Source: an uncultured Spirochaetales bacterium (GTDB taxonomy: Bacteria > Spirochaetota > Spirochaetia > Sphaerochaetales > Sphaerochaetaceae). Taken from it: a stretch of DNA of 33,506 nucleotides. Position 1 is the stretch's first letter. Every line of letters starts with the position of its first letter. The stretch lies in assembly GCA_934271365.1 (NCBI GenBank), contig CAKQRI010000022.1, positions 1-33,506 on the forward strand. The letters are read 5' to 3'. The notes beneath the pieces were generated by a model that saw only the letters and a list, made by a program, of their open reading frames with translations, did no database searches and had not been told where the DNA came from. The translations under genes were made by a program, and so were the position numbers. Shown here one piece after another: positions 7,881 to 16,220 of the stretch.

Positions 7881-8398
7881 TAGAAACAGATCGCTTAATA
7901 ATCAGAAGGCTGAAGAACAGCGATTATGAAGATGTGAAAGCAATGCTTCAGTCTCCGGATGTCATGTATGCATATGAAGGTCCAATGAGCGAGACTGAGT
8001 GCAGAAGATGGATGAACAGGCAGCTTGAGAGGTATAGTGTTAAGAATATAGGGCTTAATGCCGTAATCCTTAAAGAAAGCGGAGATCTCATAGGACAGGC
8101 AGGCCTTACGCTGCAGGATGCGGGAGGCTTTGAAGTTACAGAGATAGGCTATTTGCTTAAGTCTGGATTCTGGCACTGTGGCTATGCAGCAGAAGCCGCT
8201 GCAGCACTACGTGATTATGCATTCTCATCTCTTGGTCTTGATGAGGTCTATTCGATAATAAGAGATACAAATACAGCATCTATGCATGCTGCTAAGCGCT
8301 GTGGCATGGAAAAGCGCGGGGAAATAATAAAGCATTTCCGTGGAATTGATATGCTCCATTATGTTTTCTCAGTCAGAAATCCTTTAAAGAATAAATAG
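7874..8398 (+). CDS. GNAT family N-acetyltransferase (RimJ/RimL-like)
   Basis: 174 residues. The RimJ/RimL pattern is clear: ETDRLIIRRLKNSDYEDV at the start, the GYLLKSGFWHCGYAAEAAAALRDYAF block carrying the acetyl-CoA loop, and NTASMHAAKRCGMEKRGE near the end. It transfers an acetyl group from acetyl-CoA to a protein N-terminus or small amine; the substrate cannot be read. It is the last gene of the operon that starts at 4433, overlapping the dipeptidase gene by 7 bases. The bases after its stop hold the promoter and operator of the next operon. Confidence 0.9.
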   Translation: MLIETDRLIIRRLKNSDYEDVKAMLQSPDVMYAYEGPMSETECRRWMNRQLERYSVKNIGLNAVILKESGDLIGQAGLTLQDAGGFEVTEIGYLLKSGFWHCGYAAEAAAALRDYAFSSLGLDEVYSIIRDTNTASMHAAKRCGMEKRGEIIKHFRGIDMLHYVFSVRNPLKNK

Positions 8399-8413
8399 AT
8401 GTCTTTTCAAAAA

Positions 8414-8443
8414 TATAATAGTTAGCTTATCCTAACTATTATA
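8414..8443 (+). promoter_or_regulatory. inverted-repeat operator and -10 for the 8456 operon
   Basis: TATAATAGTTAG (8414-8425) and CTAACTATTATA (8432-8443) are perfect 12-bp inverted arms around CTTATC. The left arm begins with a perfect TATAAT, so a bound protein would block the -10; the -35 is poor. The core AATAGTTAG-N6-CTAACT recurs at 14964-14984 ahead of the ABC exporter genes. GAAGAG before the ATG at 8456 may act as the ribosome site. Confidence 0.72.
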
Positions 8444-8455
8444 GAAGAGAAAAAG

Positions 8456-9253
8456 ATGACGCGTATTCTTGAGCATGGAACGGACAATGAAAGAACACTG
8501 CTGTTTCTGCCATGTACAGCAGAACCTGCATGGGCATTTGAAAGAACTATACAGCTGCTTGCTGAGAAATGGCATGTGTTCCAGGTTATATATGCTGGAC
8601 ATGAAGGTGATATTCCAGGGAATTTTTCATCTATTGAAGCAACCGTGGCTGATATTACAGCATATCTTAAAAAGAATAATGAATCGTCTCTTGATGCAGC
8701 TTATGGCTGTTCTATGGGAGGCGCCTGTCTTATACAGCTTATTTCACTTGGCAGCATATCAGTAAGACATGCAATCATTGATGGCGGAATAACGCCTTAT
8801 ACGTATCCACTGATTATAAGAAAAGCGATTCTTCTGAAGGATTTCCTTTCCTTCAAGCTTGTCTCTTGCAGCCGCAGGATTCTGGAAGCTGCTTTTCCTC
8901 CTGAGAGATTTACTCTTCCAGGACATGGCCCAAAGCGAGAATATGATGAGTTGCAGGAATATCTTAGGACGTATTCTAACCGTACAATAAGGAATGTCTT
9001 CTGGTCTGCAAATAATTATGCTCTGCCAGAGACTCCACAGCTATCTGGTACGGAGCTTTTCTATTGGTATGGTGAAGAAGAGGAAAAGGCAATGCGTAAG
9101 GATATCCGATTCATTAAGAAATATTTTTCAGAAATCAGGATGAAATGCATTCCTGGCATGGCACATGCTGAGCTTGTTATGATACATCCTGAAAAATTCT
9201 GCGCATATGCAGAAGAAGCCTTGATAGGAGGGCATGCAGATGAAAGAGATTAA
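8456..9253 (+). CDS. alpha/beta hydrolase (first paralogue)
   Basis: 265 residues, no signal peptide. Alpha/beta-hydrolase features: the oxyanion strand TLLFLPCT, nucleophile elbow YGCSMGGA (Ser in G-C-S-M-G), and a late GMAHAELV supplying the catalytic His, followed by HPEKFCAYAEEAL. It resembles the hydrolase at 10652 in overall order and in its C-terminal blocks, so the two are probably paralogues. It starts a four-gene operon with two methyltransferases. The substrate is unknown; ester or thioester hydrolysis is the family default. It ends 14 bases inside the next gene. Confidence 0.85.
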   Translation: MTRILEHGTDNERTLLFLPCTAEPAWAFERTIQLLAEKWHVFQVIYAGHEGDIPGNFSSIEATVADITAYLKKNNESSLDAAYGCSMGGACLIQLISLGSISVRHAIIDGGITPYTYPLIIRKAILLKDFLSFKLVSCSRRILEAAFPPERFTLPGHGPKREYDELQEYLRTYSNRTIRNVFWSANNYALPETPQLSGTELFYWYGEEEEKAMRKDIRFIKKYFSEIRMKCIPGMAHAELVMIHPEKFCAYAEEALIGGHADERD

Positions 9254-10028
9254 GCTTGCAGGTGTTCCTGAGACAATGCTGCAGACAATATATGCACGGG
9301 CAAAGGAAACCAGAACACGATGTGCAATCCATGATGACAAAGCTGTCGAAGTAGCTAAGCAGATTGATTATGATTTCTCTCTTGCAGATAAGGATAAGGC
9401 AATGCATGACGGTGTGATTGCAAGAACAATTATCCTGGATAGGCTTACATCGGAATATCTTGAAGGAAATGAAGGCGCTGTTGTAGTGAATATAGCAGCA
9501 GGCCTCGATACTAGGTGCTATAGGATGCGAGGCTATTCTCATTGGTATAATCTGGATCTTCCCGATGTCATTGATGTCAGGGCTAGGGTACTTCCTGAAG
9601 ATGGGGTGATATCTCAGATTGCAGCATCTGCAATGGATGACTGGACAAATCTGATAAAAGAGCATGATGTACCAGCTCTTGTGATAATAGAAGGGCTGAC
9701 TATGTATCTTGATGAGTCTGATGTAAAGAGGATTTTTGAGGTTATTTCATCTTGCTTCAGCAAAGTGCGTGTATTTGCGGAGATTATGAATCCTATGGTC
9801 GTAAAGCATTTCAGAGAGAAATCAATAGAAGGCAGCAATGCAGAGTTCAGCTGGGGAATCAGGGATGGAAAAGCTCTGTCTTCGCTTATCACGGGCTTTG
9901 AATTCAAGGAAGAGCATAGCTTAACTGAAGGAATGGCTGAGATTTATCCTGTATATAAGCTTTTAGGAAGAATTCCTATGATCCGTGGAATATCAAATAG
10001 GATTGCAGTGCTTGAAAAAGGGGAGTGA
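9240..10028 (+). CDS. PPM1/LCM-type class I methyltransferase
   Basis: 262 residues from ATG 9240; an ATG at 9234 is only one base from the AGGAGGG ribosome site, so 9240 is preferred. It belongs to the leucine carboxyl methyltransferase-like family (COG3315, often tied to polyketide or small-molecule O-methylation). Visible: the KDKAMHDGVIARTIILD block, the SAM-binding VVNIAAGLDTRCYRM motif, NLDLPDVIDVR, and ALVIIEGLTMYLDES. It uses S-adenosylmethionine to methylate a carboxyl or hydroxyl group. The gene lies between a hydrolase and a second methyltransferase with overlapping ends, so all four products probably act on the same compound. Confidence 0.87.
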   Translation: MKEIKLAGVPETMLQTIYARAKETRTRCAIHDDKAVEVAKQIDYDFSLADKDKAMHDGVIARTIILDRLTSEYLEGNEGAVVVNIAAGLDTRCYRMRGYSHWYNLDLPDVIDVRARVLPEDGVISQIAASAMDDWTNLIKEHDVPALVIIEGLTMYLDESDVKRIFEVISSCFSKVRVFAEIMNPMVVKHFREKSIEGSNAEFSWGIRDGKALSSLITGFEFKEEHSLTEGMAEIYPVYKLLGRIPMIRGISNRIAVLEKGE

Positions 10029-10036
10029 GCCTGGTT

Positions 10037-10639
10037 ATGTTCTGGGATAGAGTAGCTGTCTTTTATGATATCTTTGCATATGGGATCAACAGAAAAGCCA
10101 ACAAAGGGCTATGCTCTGTTGTATCATCTCTGATTGCACCTTCTGATGATGTGCTTGAGTGTGCTTGTGGGACAGGCCTTCTTACAGAAGCAATTGCAGC
10201 AAAGTGCCATCATCTGATTGCCTCAGACTATTCTCTTAAAATGCTGGATAAGGCAAGGCATAAATGTAGAAATATTAAGAATATAGAATTCAGAAATGGA
10301 AATATACTGTCGCTGCAGTATCCTGATGAAAGCTTTGATGCTGTCATTGCAGCTAATGTGATACATCTTCTTGATAATCCAGAAAAAGCCATATCAGAGA
10401 TGCATAGAGTATGCAGGAGCGGTGGGCTGATTATAATTCCAACATATATCAATAAGTCAGAGAATGGACATTCCAATTCAGTGACAGGAATAATCGGAAA
10501 GGCTGGGGCAGGCTTTAAGAGGGAATTCTCTTACAGTTCCTATAAGGAATTCATTTCTTCAGCTGGTTATGGAGATGCTGAATATATGCTCTCCGATGGT
10601 CTTGTCCCATGTGCTATTGCTGTCATAAAGAAGCATTGA
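10037..10639 (+). CDS. class I SAM-dependent methyltransferase (UbiE-like)
   Basis: 200 residues from ATG 10037; a GTG at 10025 gives four more residues and overlaps the previous stop. The start MFWDRVAVFYDIF is typical of this family. Motif I is VLECACGTGLLTEAI, motif II contains ASDYSLKMLDKAR, and motif IV is FDAVIAANVIHLLDNPEKAISEMHRVCRSGG. It transfers a methyl group from S-adenosylmethionine to a small molecule that cannot be identified. It lies 12 bases before the second hydrolase gene, which has its own GAGAAGGAGG ribosome site. Confidence 0.87.
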   Translation: MFWDRVAVFYDIFAYGINRKANKGLCSVVSSLIAPSDDVLECACGTGLLTEAIAAKCHHLIASDYSLKMLDKARHKCRNIKNIEFRNGNILSLQYPDESFDAVIAANVIHLLDNPEKAISEMHRVCRSGGLIIIPTYINKSENGHSNSVTGIIGKAGAGFKREFSYSSYKEFISSAGYGDAEYMLSDGLVPCAIAVIKKH

Positions 10640-10651
10640 GAAGGAGGTATT

Positions 10652-11425
10652 ATGGTATTCAGAACGGCAGGAAATCCAGATAATCCAGCTATTATCTTCT
10701 TCCATGCTATGGGAGTTACAGGAGATAGCAGTGAGCATTTATCTGCATTTCTTGATAAAAAGTACTTCTGTATCATGCCAACTTCCTCGGTTTATTCCCA
10801 TGGAAGGTATATAAGCAAGAGCGATGAAGTGAGGCAGATAGAAGAATTTCTTAAGGAGATAGGAGTCAATGAGATTTCCTTGGTGGTCGCATCCTCAATC
10901 GGTGCAGATCTTGCTATGGAATTCCTATACTCAGCATCTGTTCCTGTAAGCTATGTCTTCTTTGATGGTGGGCAGTTCGCTCAGATAAGCAGATTTGCAA
11001 GGCATATCATGACTCTCTTTCTCTATTTCGCAATCAAGAGCATTTACTGGTCTAAAGGCAGAACACTCAGACACCTGATGTGGTGCAGTGATGATGGAAT
11101 AAAGAAGTATTTTATGGATGGGGGAAGGCTACTGACTTATAGGAATCTCAGGAGACAGCTTTCAGATAGCTTAGAGGATAAGCCCTTTCATCAGTTTCCA
11201 CCTCAGGTTCAGAGGAAAATGTTCTTTGAGTTCGGTAGCCTAGAAGAGCATTTTAAATACCATCCTGCTGTAAAGGCTGCATATCCAGAAGCCCATTTCC
11301 CTGTCTTCAGAGATAAAAAACATATGGAATTCCAGATAAGGAATCCCGAACGTTTTGCTTCTATGCTCGATTTCATTGCAGAGCATGGAGAGCTTCCTGC
11401 TCTTGAATTCAGCGAAGAAGAGTGA
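10652..11425 (+). CDS. alpha/beta hydrolase (second paralogue)
   Basis: 257 residues. Alpha/beta-hydrolase layout: AIIFFHAMG oxyanion strand, an elbow reading VVASSIGADLA, and DKKHMEFQ with the likely catalytic His, then NPERFASMLDFI. The elbow has Ala in place of the first Gly of G-x-S-x-G, a tolerated but uncommon change. The order of blocks matches the hydrolase at 8456. It is the last gene of the hydrolase/methyltransferase operon and is followed at once by a strong hairpin. The substrate is unknown. Confidence 0.82.
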   Translation: MVFRTAGNPDNPAIIFFHAMGVTGDSSEHLSAFLDKKYFCIMPTSSVYSHGRYISKSDEVRQIEEFLKEIGVNEISLVVASSIGADLAMEFLYSASVPVSYVFFDGGQFAQISRFARHIMTLFLYFAIKSIYWSKGRTLRHLMWCSDDGIKKYFMDGGRLLTYRNLRRQLSDSLEDKPFHQFPPQVQRKMFFEFGSLEEHFKYHPAVKAAYPEAHFPVFRDKKHMEFQIRNPERFASMLDFIAEHGELPALEFSEEE

Positions 11426-11450
11426 AGTGCCCCATAAGTGAGGCACTTCA
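11423..11450. terminator. hairpin between convergent operons
   Basis: TGAAGTGCC (11423-11431) pairs perfectly with GGCACTTCA (11442-11450), loop of 10. The stem begins in the stop codon of the hydrolase gene and lies 12 bases from the convergent ABC gene. There is no long T-run, but the position argues for a shared terminator. Confidence 0.6.
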
Positions 11451-11462
11451 CATAGATATCAA

Positions 11463-13193
11463 TCAGATTCTCCAGCTCTGGCTCTGCTTCTGGCTCTCTG
11501 CCATGTGATAGAAGATTCCCTTCTTCGAGAGAAGCTCATCGGCTTTTCCTTCTTCTGCTATGACTCCGTCTTTCAGGACAATTATCTTATCTGCATTTGA
11601 TACTGTTCGCATCCTATGAGCAATGATAAGCACTGTCTTATTCTTGATCAGTCTGGAGATAGCACTCTGGATTGCGCTCTCATTCTCAACATCAAGGCTG
11701 GCTGTTGCCTCATCAAGCAGTATTATTGGCGCATCCTTCAGGAAGGCTCGGGCTATTGATATCCTCTGCCTCTCTCCACCTGATAGCTTTTCTCCATTCT
11801 CGCCGATCATTGAGTTCCACCCATCAGGGAGCTTTTCTGCAAATCCATCGACTTTAGCAAGCTTTGCTGCCTCAATTACCTCTTCATCTGTTGCATCCTT
11901 GCGGCCTATTCTTATGTTCTCAAGAATAGTGTTATTGAATAGCGTAACATCCTGGAAGACTATTGAATAAAGAGAGAGCAAGGCTTCAGAATCTATTTTT
12001 GATATATCCATGCCTCCAACTGTTATCTTGCCGCTGCTTATATCCCAGAATCTGGATGCCAGACGTGATACTGTTGTCTTTCCGCCACCAGATGGTCCGA
12101 CAAGCGCTGTTACTTCTCCCTGCTTTGCTGTGAATGATACATCCCTCAGCACTGTTATTCCGCTATCATATGAGAAGCCGACATGGTCGAATACTATGTC
12201 TGAAGAGGTGTTTGTGAGCTTATCAGATCCTGTCTGGATCTTATAGTCGAGAATCTCATTCATCCTTTCAATGTTTGTATTGGTGGCTATTATTGCTGCA
12301 AGATTCTGCAGTGATCCCTCAAGCGGATCATAGAGCCTTGATGCTACGATGAGGAACATGATGAATGTCATTATAGAGATCTCGCCGCTAATGAAGAGGT
12401 AAGAGCCTACAAGTGCAGTTGTAGCTATTCCAAACTTAAGTATGAGACTGGATGCAGTTATGAAGGAGGCTGTTCCAAGCTCTGAATATACTATTCTCTT
12501 CTCTGAATATCTTATCTTCTTCTCAAGGCCATTCAGATATTCTCCTTCTGCATTGTTGGATTTCAGATCCGCTATGCTATCGAGGAATTCCTGGATTCCA
12601 TCTTCTGTCTTCATCTTTGCCTTCATTGATTTTGCTGATAGCTTTTTCTGCAATCCTGATGCAGAGGCTGTTATAAGGAAGGAGACAGGAAGCGGCCATA
12701 TTGCAGCAAGTGCCATCTTCCAGTTGAAGAATAGCAGGGATATAGCAATGATTACTGTTGATATTGCTGCTCCTATCAGTGGACAGACGAAGTGTGACTG
12801 GCTCTGCTCAAGCACCGCAGAATCATTCATGATTGCTGAGGTAAGGTCTGCAAGATCTTTCTTTGCTAAGAATGAGAGAGGAATCTTTCTCAGCTTCTCT
12901 GCAAGCGTTATTCTTCTTACTCCGCTTTCTTCATAAGTCTTGAGGAAAGTTCCATCATACTGGAGCTTTGTGGATACTAAGATGAAGATGACGCATATTG
13001 CTGTTCCGATTATGTAGAATAGTGATCTGCTATATATTGCTGTACCGCTTACAAGATCCGAAACAGCAGCATAAAGAAGCGCAACAGGAACCATGAATGA
13101 GATATTCTGCAAAGCAGAGAATATGCTTCCTGTTATAGTATCAACAGCGCCTTTCCTTGAGAGCGCGAATCTTCTCTGAAGTTTATTAAGCAT
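11463..13193 (-). CDS. ABC exporter half-transporter, second subunit
   Basis: 576 residues from ATG 13193, which has AGGAGG seven bases upstream; the open frame extends further only into the preceding gene. An N-terminal six-helix exporter domain (about 1-315) is followed by a nucleotide-binding domain with Walker A GPSGGGKTT, signature LSGGERQR, Walker B IILLDEAT and the H-loop IAHRMRT. All consensus residues are intact. It overlaps the first subunit gene by 8 bases, so the two are co-translated and most likely form a heterodimer. The type is shared by multidrug and by siderophore (IrtAB/YbtPQ-like) transporters; the cargo is unknown. Confidence 0.92.
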   Translation of the reverse strand: MLNKLQRRFALSRKGAVDTITGSIFSALQNISFMVPVALLYAAVSDLVSGTAIYSRSLFYIIGTAICVIFILVSTKLQYDGTFLKTYEESGVRRITLAEKLRKIPLSFLAKKDLADLTSAIMNDSAVLEQSQSHFVCPLIGAAISTVIIAISLLFFNWKMALAAIWPLPVSFLITASASGLQKKLSAKSMKAKMKTEDGIQEFLDSIADLKSNNAEGEYLNGLEKKIRYSEKRIVYSELGTASFITASSLILKFGIATTALVGSYLFISGEISIMTFIMFLIVASRLYDPLEGSLQNLAAIIATNTNIERMNEILDYKIQTGSDKLTNTSSDIVFDHVGFSYDSGITVLRDVSFTAKQGEVTALVGPSGGGKTTVSRLASRFWDISSGKITVGGMDISKIDSEALLSLYSIVFQDVTLFNNTILENIRIGRKDATDEEVIEAAKLAKVDGFAEKLPDGWNSMIGENGEKLSGGERQRISIARAFLKDAPIILLDEATASLDVENESAIQSAISRLIKNKTVLIIAHRMRTVSNADKIIVLKDGVIAEEGKADELLSKKGIFYHMAESQKQSQSWRI

Positions 13194-14952
13194 TCTTTGC
13201 CTCCTTTTCGACTTTCCAGTCAACAGATTTCTGATAATCTTCCCACATGCTCTTGAAGAGGCCATTATTCTCTAGAAGCTTATTGAACTTTCCGCACTCT
13301 TCAATCTTCCCATCAGCAATTACGTATATCATGTCGGCATTGGTGACTGTGGAGAGCCTATGTGCAATCATTATCAGAGTGTGGCCTTCAGCAAGCCTGT
13401 CGATTGCTTTCTGCACTTTCAGCTCATTATCCGGATCTGCATATGCAGTAGCTTCATCAAGAAGTATGATAGGAGAGTCTTTTAGAACAGCACGGGCAAT
13501 TGCTATTCTCTGCTGTTCACCTCCTGAGAGGTATATTCCGTCTGTTCCTATTACAGTGTTGATGCCTTCAGGAAGCTTCTTTATGATATCCAGGCATTCA
13601 GCTTTAGTGAGTGCATCCATGATCTCATCATCTGATGCATTCTTTCTTCCGAGCCTGACATTGTCGCGTATTGTGCCTTTTATGAGATGATTGCTCTGCA
13701 GTACAAATGAGATGTTATCCATAAGAGTTTCTTTGCTGATTGCTTTTATATCTGTACCACCTATGAGCACCCGGCCGCTATTTACATCATAGAATCTTGC
13801 AATGAGTGATAGTATTGTGCTCTTTCCGCCACCAGATGGGCCTACTAAGCAGGTCTTCTTTCCGTTCTCAATCCTCATTGATACGCCGTCTATTGCATTT
13901 CTCTCGCCATCATAGCTGAAGCTTGCATTGTCCAGCTCTATATCAAAGCCATTGGGATTTTCAGCTTTATCAGAGCTCTCAAGAGGCTTCTCATTCAGAA
14001 CCTGATCTATTCTCTCAATTGCATCAGTGACAATCATATTGTTTTCACTCATATGCATGATCTTTGTCAGTGTCAGAGATATCACAGGCGTGATTATTAT
14101 GTAGAAGACAAGATTGAGTATAAGCTCTGCTGTGATTCCTGATTTTGATAGGGCGGAAGCTCCTATAATAAGGAATATGAATACGCTGTTTATTGCAAAA
14201 GTGTAGAGCATCATAGGAAGTCTTAGCTGCTTTGTGTATGCAATTGTCCACTTCTCATAGTTGTCTATAGTTGCTTTAAATAGCTTGAATGAGAAGATGC
14301 TCTGCCCGAATGTCTTTACTACAGGAACTCCTCTGATGTATTCAACAGCTTCATTTGACATATCTGCAAGAGCATTCTGATATTCAGTTATCTTTTCTCT
14401 CATGGATTTTCCTGTCATACCCATCATTGCCACAAAACCAAGAGCTACAGGAATAAGGCTGAGAAGACCAAGTCTCCAGTCGAATACTGCAAGAAGCACC
14501 AGAAGTCCGATTATAGTTCCTATTGCTTTTGATTTGTCTGGAAGCTGATGTGCAAGATAAGTCTCAGTAGATCCAGATACCTCTGAAATCGTTCTTCTCA
14601 GTTTTCCGCTTCCGAATTTCTCTATGCTTCCAATAGATAGCTTTGATATATGATCAAGCAGTGCCAGCCTTATATTCGTTGCTATCCTGAATGCAGGAAG
14701 GTGAGAGCATAGAAGGGCAGCAATGTATAAAAGAAATGAGATAGCTGCGAAAAGCACTGCATACCAGCCATAGCTTGTCATGGCAGCTTTGCTAGATGCT
14801 CCGAGTGCTTCTCTTATGATCCGCCAGATATACCATAGCGGAACAAGTGATACCAGAGCACTCAGAAAAGCAAGAACCCATGAAAGATATGTCAGGATCT
14901 TATAAGTGCCTGCATAGCTTAGAAGCCTTTTGAGATTCGAATCCTTATTCAA
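13186..14952 (-). CDS. ABC exporter half-transporter, first subunit
   Basis: 588 residues from TTG 14952, preceded by GGAGG with a six-base gap. The longer frame to 14994 would cover the operator at 14964-14984, so it is rejected. Six membrane helices (about 20-300) precede a nucleotide-binding domain: Walker A GPSGGGKST, signature LSGGEQQR, Walker B IILLDEAT, then AYADPDNE and H-loop IAHRLST. The YADPDNE stretch resembles the IrtAB/YbtPQ-like branch. Both subunits have complete ATP sites, unlike heterodimers with one degenerate site. It follows the TetR gene on the same strand after 49 bases that hold the operator. Confidence 0.92.
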   Translation of the reverse strand: MNKDSNLKRLLSYAGTYKILTYLSWVLAFLSALVSLVPLWYIWRIIREALGASSKAAMTSYGWYAVLFAAISFLLYIAALLCSHLPAFRIATNIRLALLDHISKLSIGSIEKFGSGKLRRTISEVSGSTETYLAHQLPDKSKAIGTIIGLLVLLAVFDWRLGLLSLIPVALGFVAMMGMTGKSMREKITEYQNALADMSNEAVEYIRGVPVVKTFGQSIFSFKLFKATIDNYEKWTIAYTKQLRLPMMLYTFAINSVFIFLIIGASALSKSGITAELILNLVFYIIITPVISLTLTKIMHMSENNMIVTDAIERIDQVLNEKPLESSDKAENPNGFDIELDNASFSYDGERNAIDGVSMRIENGKKTCLVGPSGGGKSTILSLIARFYDVNSGRVLIGGTDIKAISKETLMDNISFVLQSNHLIKGTIRDNVRLGRKNASDDEIMDALTKAECLDIIKKLPEGINTVIGTDGIYLSGGEQQRIAIARAVLKDSPIILLDEATAYADPDNELKVQKAIDRLAEGHTLIMIAHRLSTVTNADMIYVIADGKIEECGKFNKLLENNGLFKSMWEDYQKSVDWKVEKEAKNA

Positions 14953-14963
14953 TTTTATCCTCC

Positions 14964-14984
14964 AATAGTTAGTTTTAGCTAACT
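14964..14984 (-). promoter_or_regulatory. inverted-repeat operator before the ABC exporter genes
   Basis: AATAGTTAG (14964-14972), TTTTAG, CTAACT (14979-14984), written on the plus strand. The core AATAGTTAG-N6-CTAACT is identical in sequence and spacing to that at 8414-8443. It lies between the TetR stop and the ribosome site of the first ABC gene, so it can control the exporter separately from tetR. I could not define a -35/-10 pair around it. Confidence 0.65.
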
Positions 14985-15001
14985 CTATATCCAAAAAAAT
15001 T

Positions 15002-15628
15002 TTATTCCTGTCCCATTATCTTAAGCCAGCCTGCGTTGTAGAAATCGAAAAGCTGAGAAAGGCATATTCTTGCTTCTTCTAGCGGAAGCTCGTGGATGAT
15101 GATTTCAAAGAATGCATTCATCATTCCTGTGACAAGGATATGCTCGATCATCTTCTCTACATCAGGAGTGCAGTACCCAAGCTTTGACAATATCTCATAG
15201 TATTTGTGTGTGCTGTCAATTTCGAGATCGACCATGCTATCGATAAGGAAGTTGTATGGTGTTCCTTCCGAAGACTGAAGAATCAGATGGAGCTCATCAA
15301 TATGCAATAGGGAGTATTCAAGAATCTCATAGAGGCATCCTCTGCTCAGCTCTCCCATTTCCTCTACCTGTTTTACTAGTGGCATCTGCTCGAAGAGATC
15401 AAGTGTGTTTTTGAATTTTCCGAGTATCGTATCATATACCTCAGATACCAGTGACTTGAATAGCTCTTCTTTGCTGCTGTAGTATCCATAGAAGGCCCCT
15501 GTGGTTACTCCTGCTGTTTTTACAATGTTCCTAAGAGAAGCACTCTTAAAGCCTTTCTCAAGGAATTCTTCTTTAGCAGCTATGTGTATTCTATCTAAAG
15601 TTGAGAGTTCAGAATCCATATTCTTCAT
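15002..15628 (-). CDS. TetR family transcriptional regulator
   Basis: 208 residues. The N-terminal TetR helix-turn-helix is intact: IHIAAKEEFLEKGFKSASLRNIVKTAGVTTGAFYGYYSSKEELFKSLVSEVYD. The C-terminal ligand domain (about 70-208) is all-helical and not similar to any I recognise. Start is ATG 15628 or ATG 15619; neither has a strong ribosome site. It is the first gene on the minus strand before the ABC exporter pair and diverges from rrf2. A 17-bp palindrome lies 4 bases upstream of the start and fits autoregulation. It probably senses the exporter's cargo. Confidence 0.93.
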   Translation of the reverse strand: MKNMDSELSTLDRIHIAAKEEFLEKGFKSASLRNIVKTAGVTTGAFYGYYSSKEELFKSLVSEVYDTILGKFKNTLDLFEQMPLVKQVEEMGELSRGCLYEILEYSLLHIDELHLILQSSEGTPYNFLIDSMVDLEIDSTHKYYEILSKLGYCTPDVEKMIEHILVTGMMNAFFEIIIHELPLEEARICLSQLFDFYNAGWLKIMGQE

Positions 15629-15632
15629 ATCG

Positions 15633-15675
15633 ATATAACACTGTTATATTATTAATCTAAATGTATCATTGTCAA
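15633..15675 (-). promoter_or_regulatory. tetR promoter with 17-bp palindromic operator
   Basis: On the minus strand, TTGACA (15670-15675) is followed after 18 bases by TAATAT (15646-15651). The palindrome ATATAACACTGTTATAT (15633-15649, central base 15641) overlaps the -10 and start point, so TetR bound there would repress its own gene. The half CTGTTATATTAT recurs exactly at 15702-15713 in the divergent rrf2 promoter. Confidence 0.65.
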
Positions 15676-15682
15676 TACAGTG

Positions 15683-15735
15683 TTTTCATGATTTCACTTG
15701 GCTGTTATATTATCAGTGTAACAGCTGAGGTTACA
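15683..15735 (+). promoter_or_regulatory. rrf2 promoter with TGTAA-N9-TTACA operator
   Basis: TTTTCA (15683-15688), 17 bases, TATATT (15706-15711). The operator TGTAACAGCTGAGGTTACA (15717-15735) begins five bases after the -10, covering the predicted start of transcription. The same 19-bp motif occurs twice at the cupin promoter. A second, longer inverted repeat GCTGTTA-N11-TAACAGC (15701-15725) overlaps it. Confidence 0.68.
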
Positions 15736-15748
15736 TAAGAGGACAAAA

Positions 15749-16180
15749 ATGCAGATTTCAAGCAGATTCACATTAGCAATCCACATAATGCTATGCATTG
15801 ATAAATTCAGCAGAGAGCAAAAGGTTACAAGTGACTTCCTTGCTGGAAGCACAAATGTGAATCCTGTAATAATCCGCAGAATCCTTATTCAGCTTAAGAG
15901 GGCTGGCCTTATTGAGGTTGCAAGAGGTTCCGGAGGTGCTGTTGCAGCTAAGCCTCTTAATGAGATTTCCCTTCTCGATATCTATAATGCTGTTGAATGC
16001 GTTGACGGAGGCGAGCTGTTTCATTTCCATGAGAACCCAAATCCTGAATGTCCAGTTGGAAGGAATATACACAATGTGCTTGATGATAAGCTTGAAATGG
16101 TTCAGAGGGCAATGGAAAAGGAACTCAGTTCAATCACATTGGAAGAAGTCTCAGCTGATGCATCAAAATACATAAAATAG
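15749..16180 (+). CDS. Rrf2 family transcriptional regulator
   Basis: 143 residues. The Rrf2 winged helix-turn-helix is clear: MQISSRFTLAIHIMLCID, then SDFLAGSTNVNPVIIRRILIQLKRAGLIEVARGSGGAVAAKPLNEISLLDIYNAVE. The three-cysteine cluster of IscR is not present; only AVECVDG and NPECPVGRNI remain, as in the YwnA-like branch with its LFHFHENPNPECPVG block. It may use a cysteine or a ligand as signal rather than a cluster. RBS AGAGGA precedes ATG 15749. It probably represses itself and the 16302-18895 operon through TGTAA-N9-TTACA sites. Confidence 0.92.
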   Translation: MQISSRFTLAIHIMLCIDKFSREQKVTSDFLAGSTNVNPVIIRRILIQLKRAGLIEVARGSGGAVAAKPLNEISLLDIYNAVECVDGGELFHFHENPNPECPVGRNIHNVLDDKLEMVQRAMEKELSSITLEEVSADASKYIK

Positions 16181-16220
16181 AGCATTCTTCTTAAAATAAA
16201 AATTTTAGCAATAAATATGA

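Noticed and set aside
8469..8765. 98-residue frame inside the first hydrolase gene
   Set aside because: It is an out-of-frame shadow of a gene with a clear nucleophile elbow and ribosome site.
11623..13690. Several plus-strand open frames inside the two ABC exporter genes
   Set aside because: They are antisense shadows of well-conserved ABC domains, with no ribosome sites or recognisable product.
14953..14994. N-terminal extension of the first ABC subunit
   Set aside because: It would translate the operator and the ribosome site; the TTG at 14952 follows GGAGG directly.
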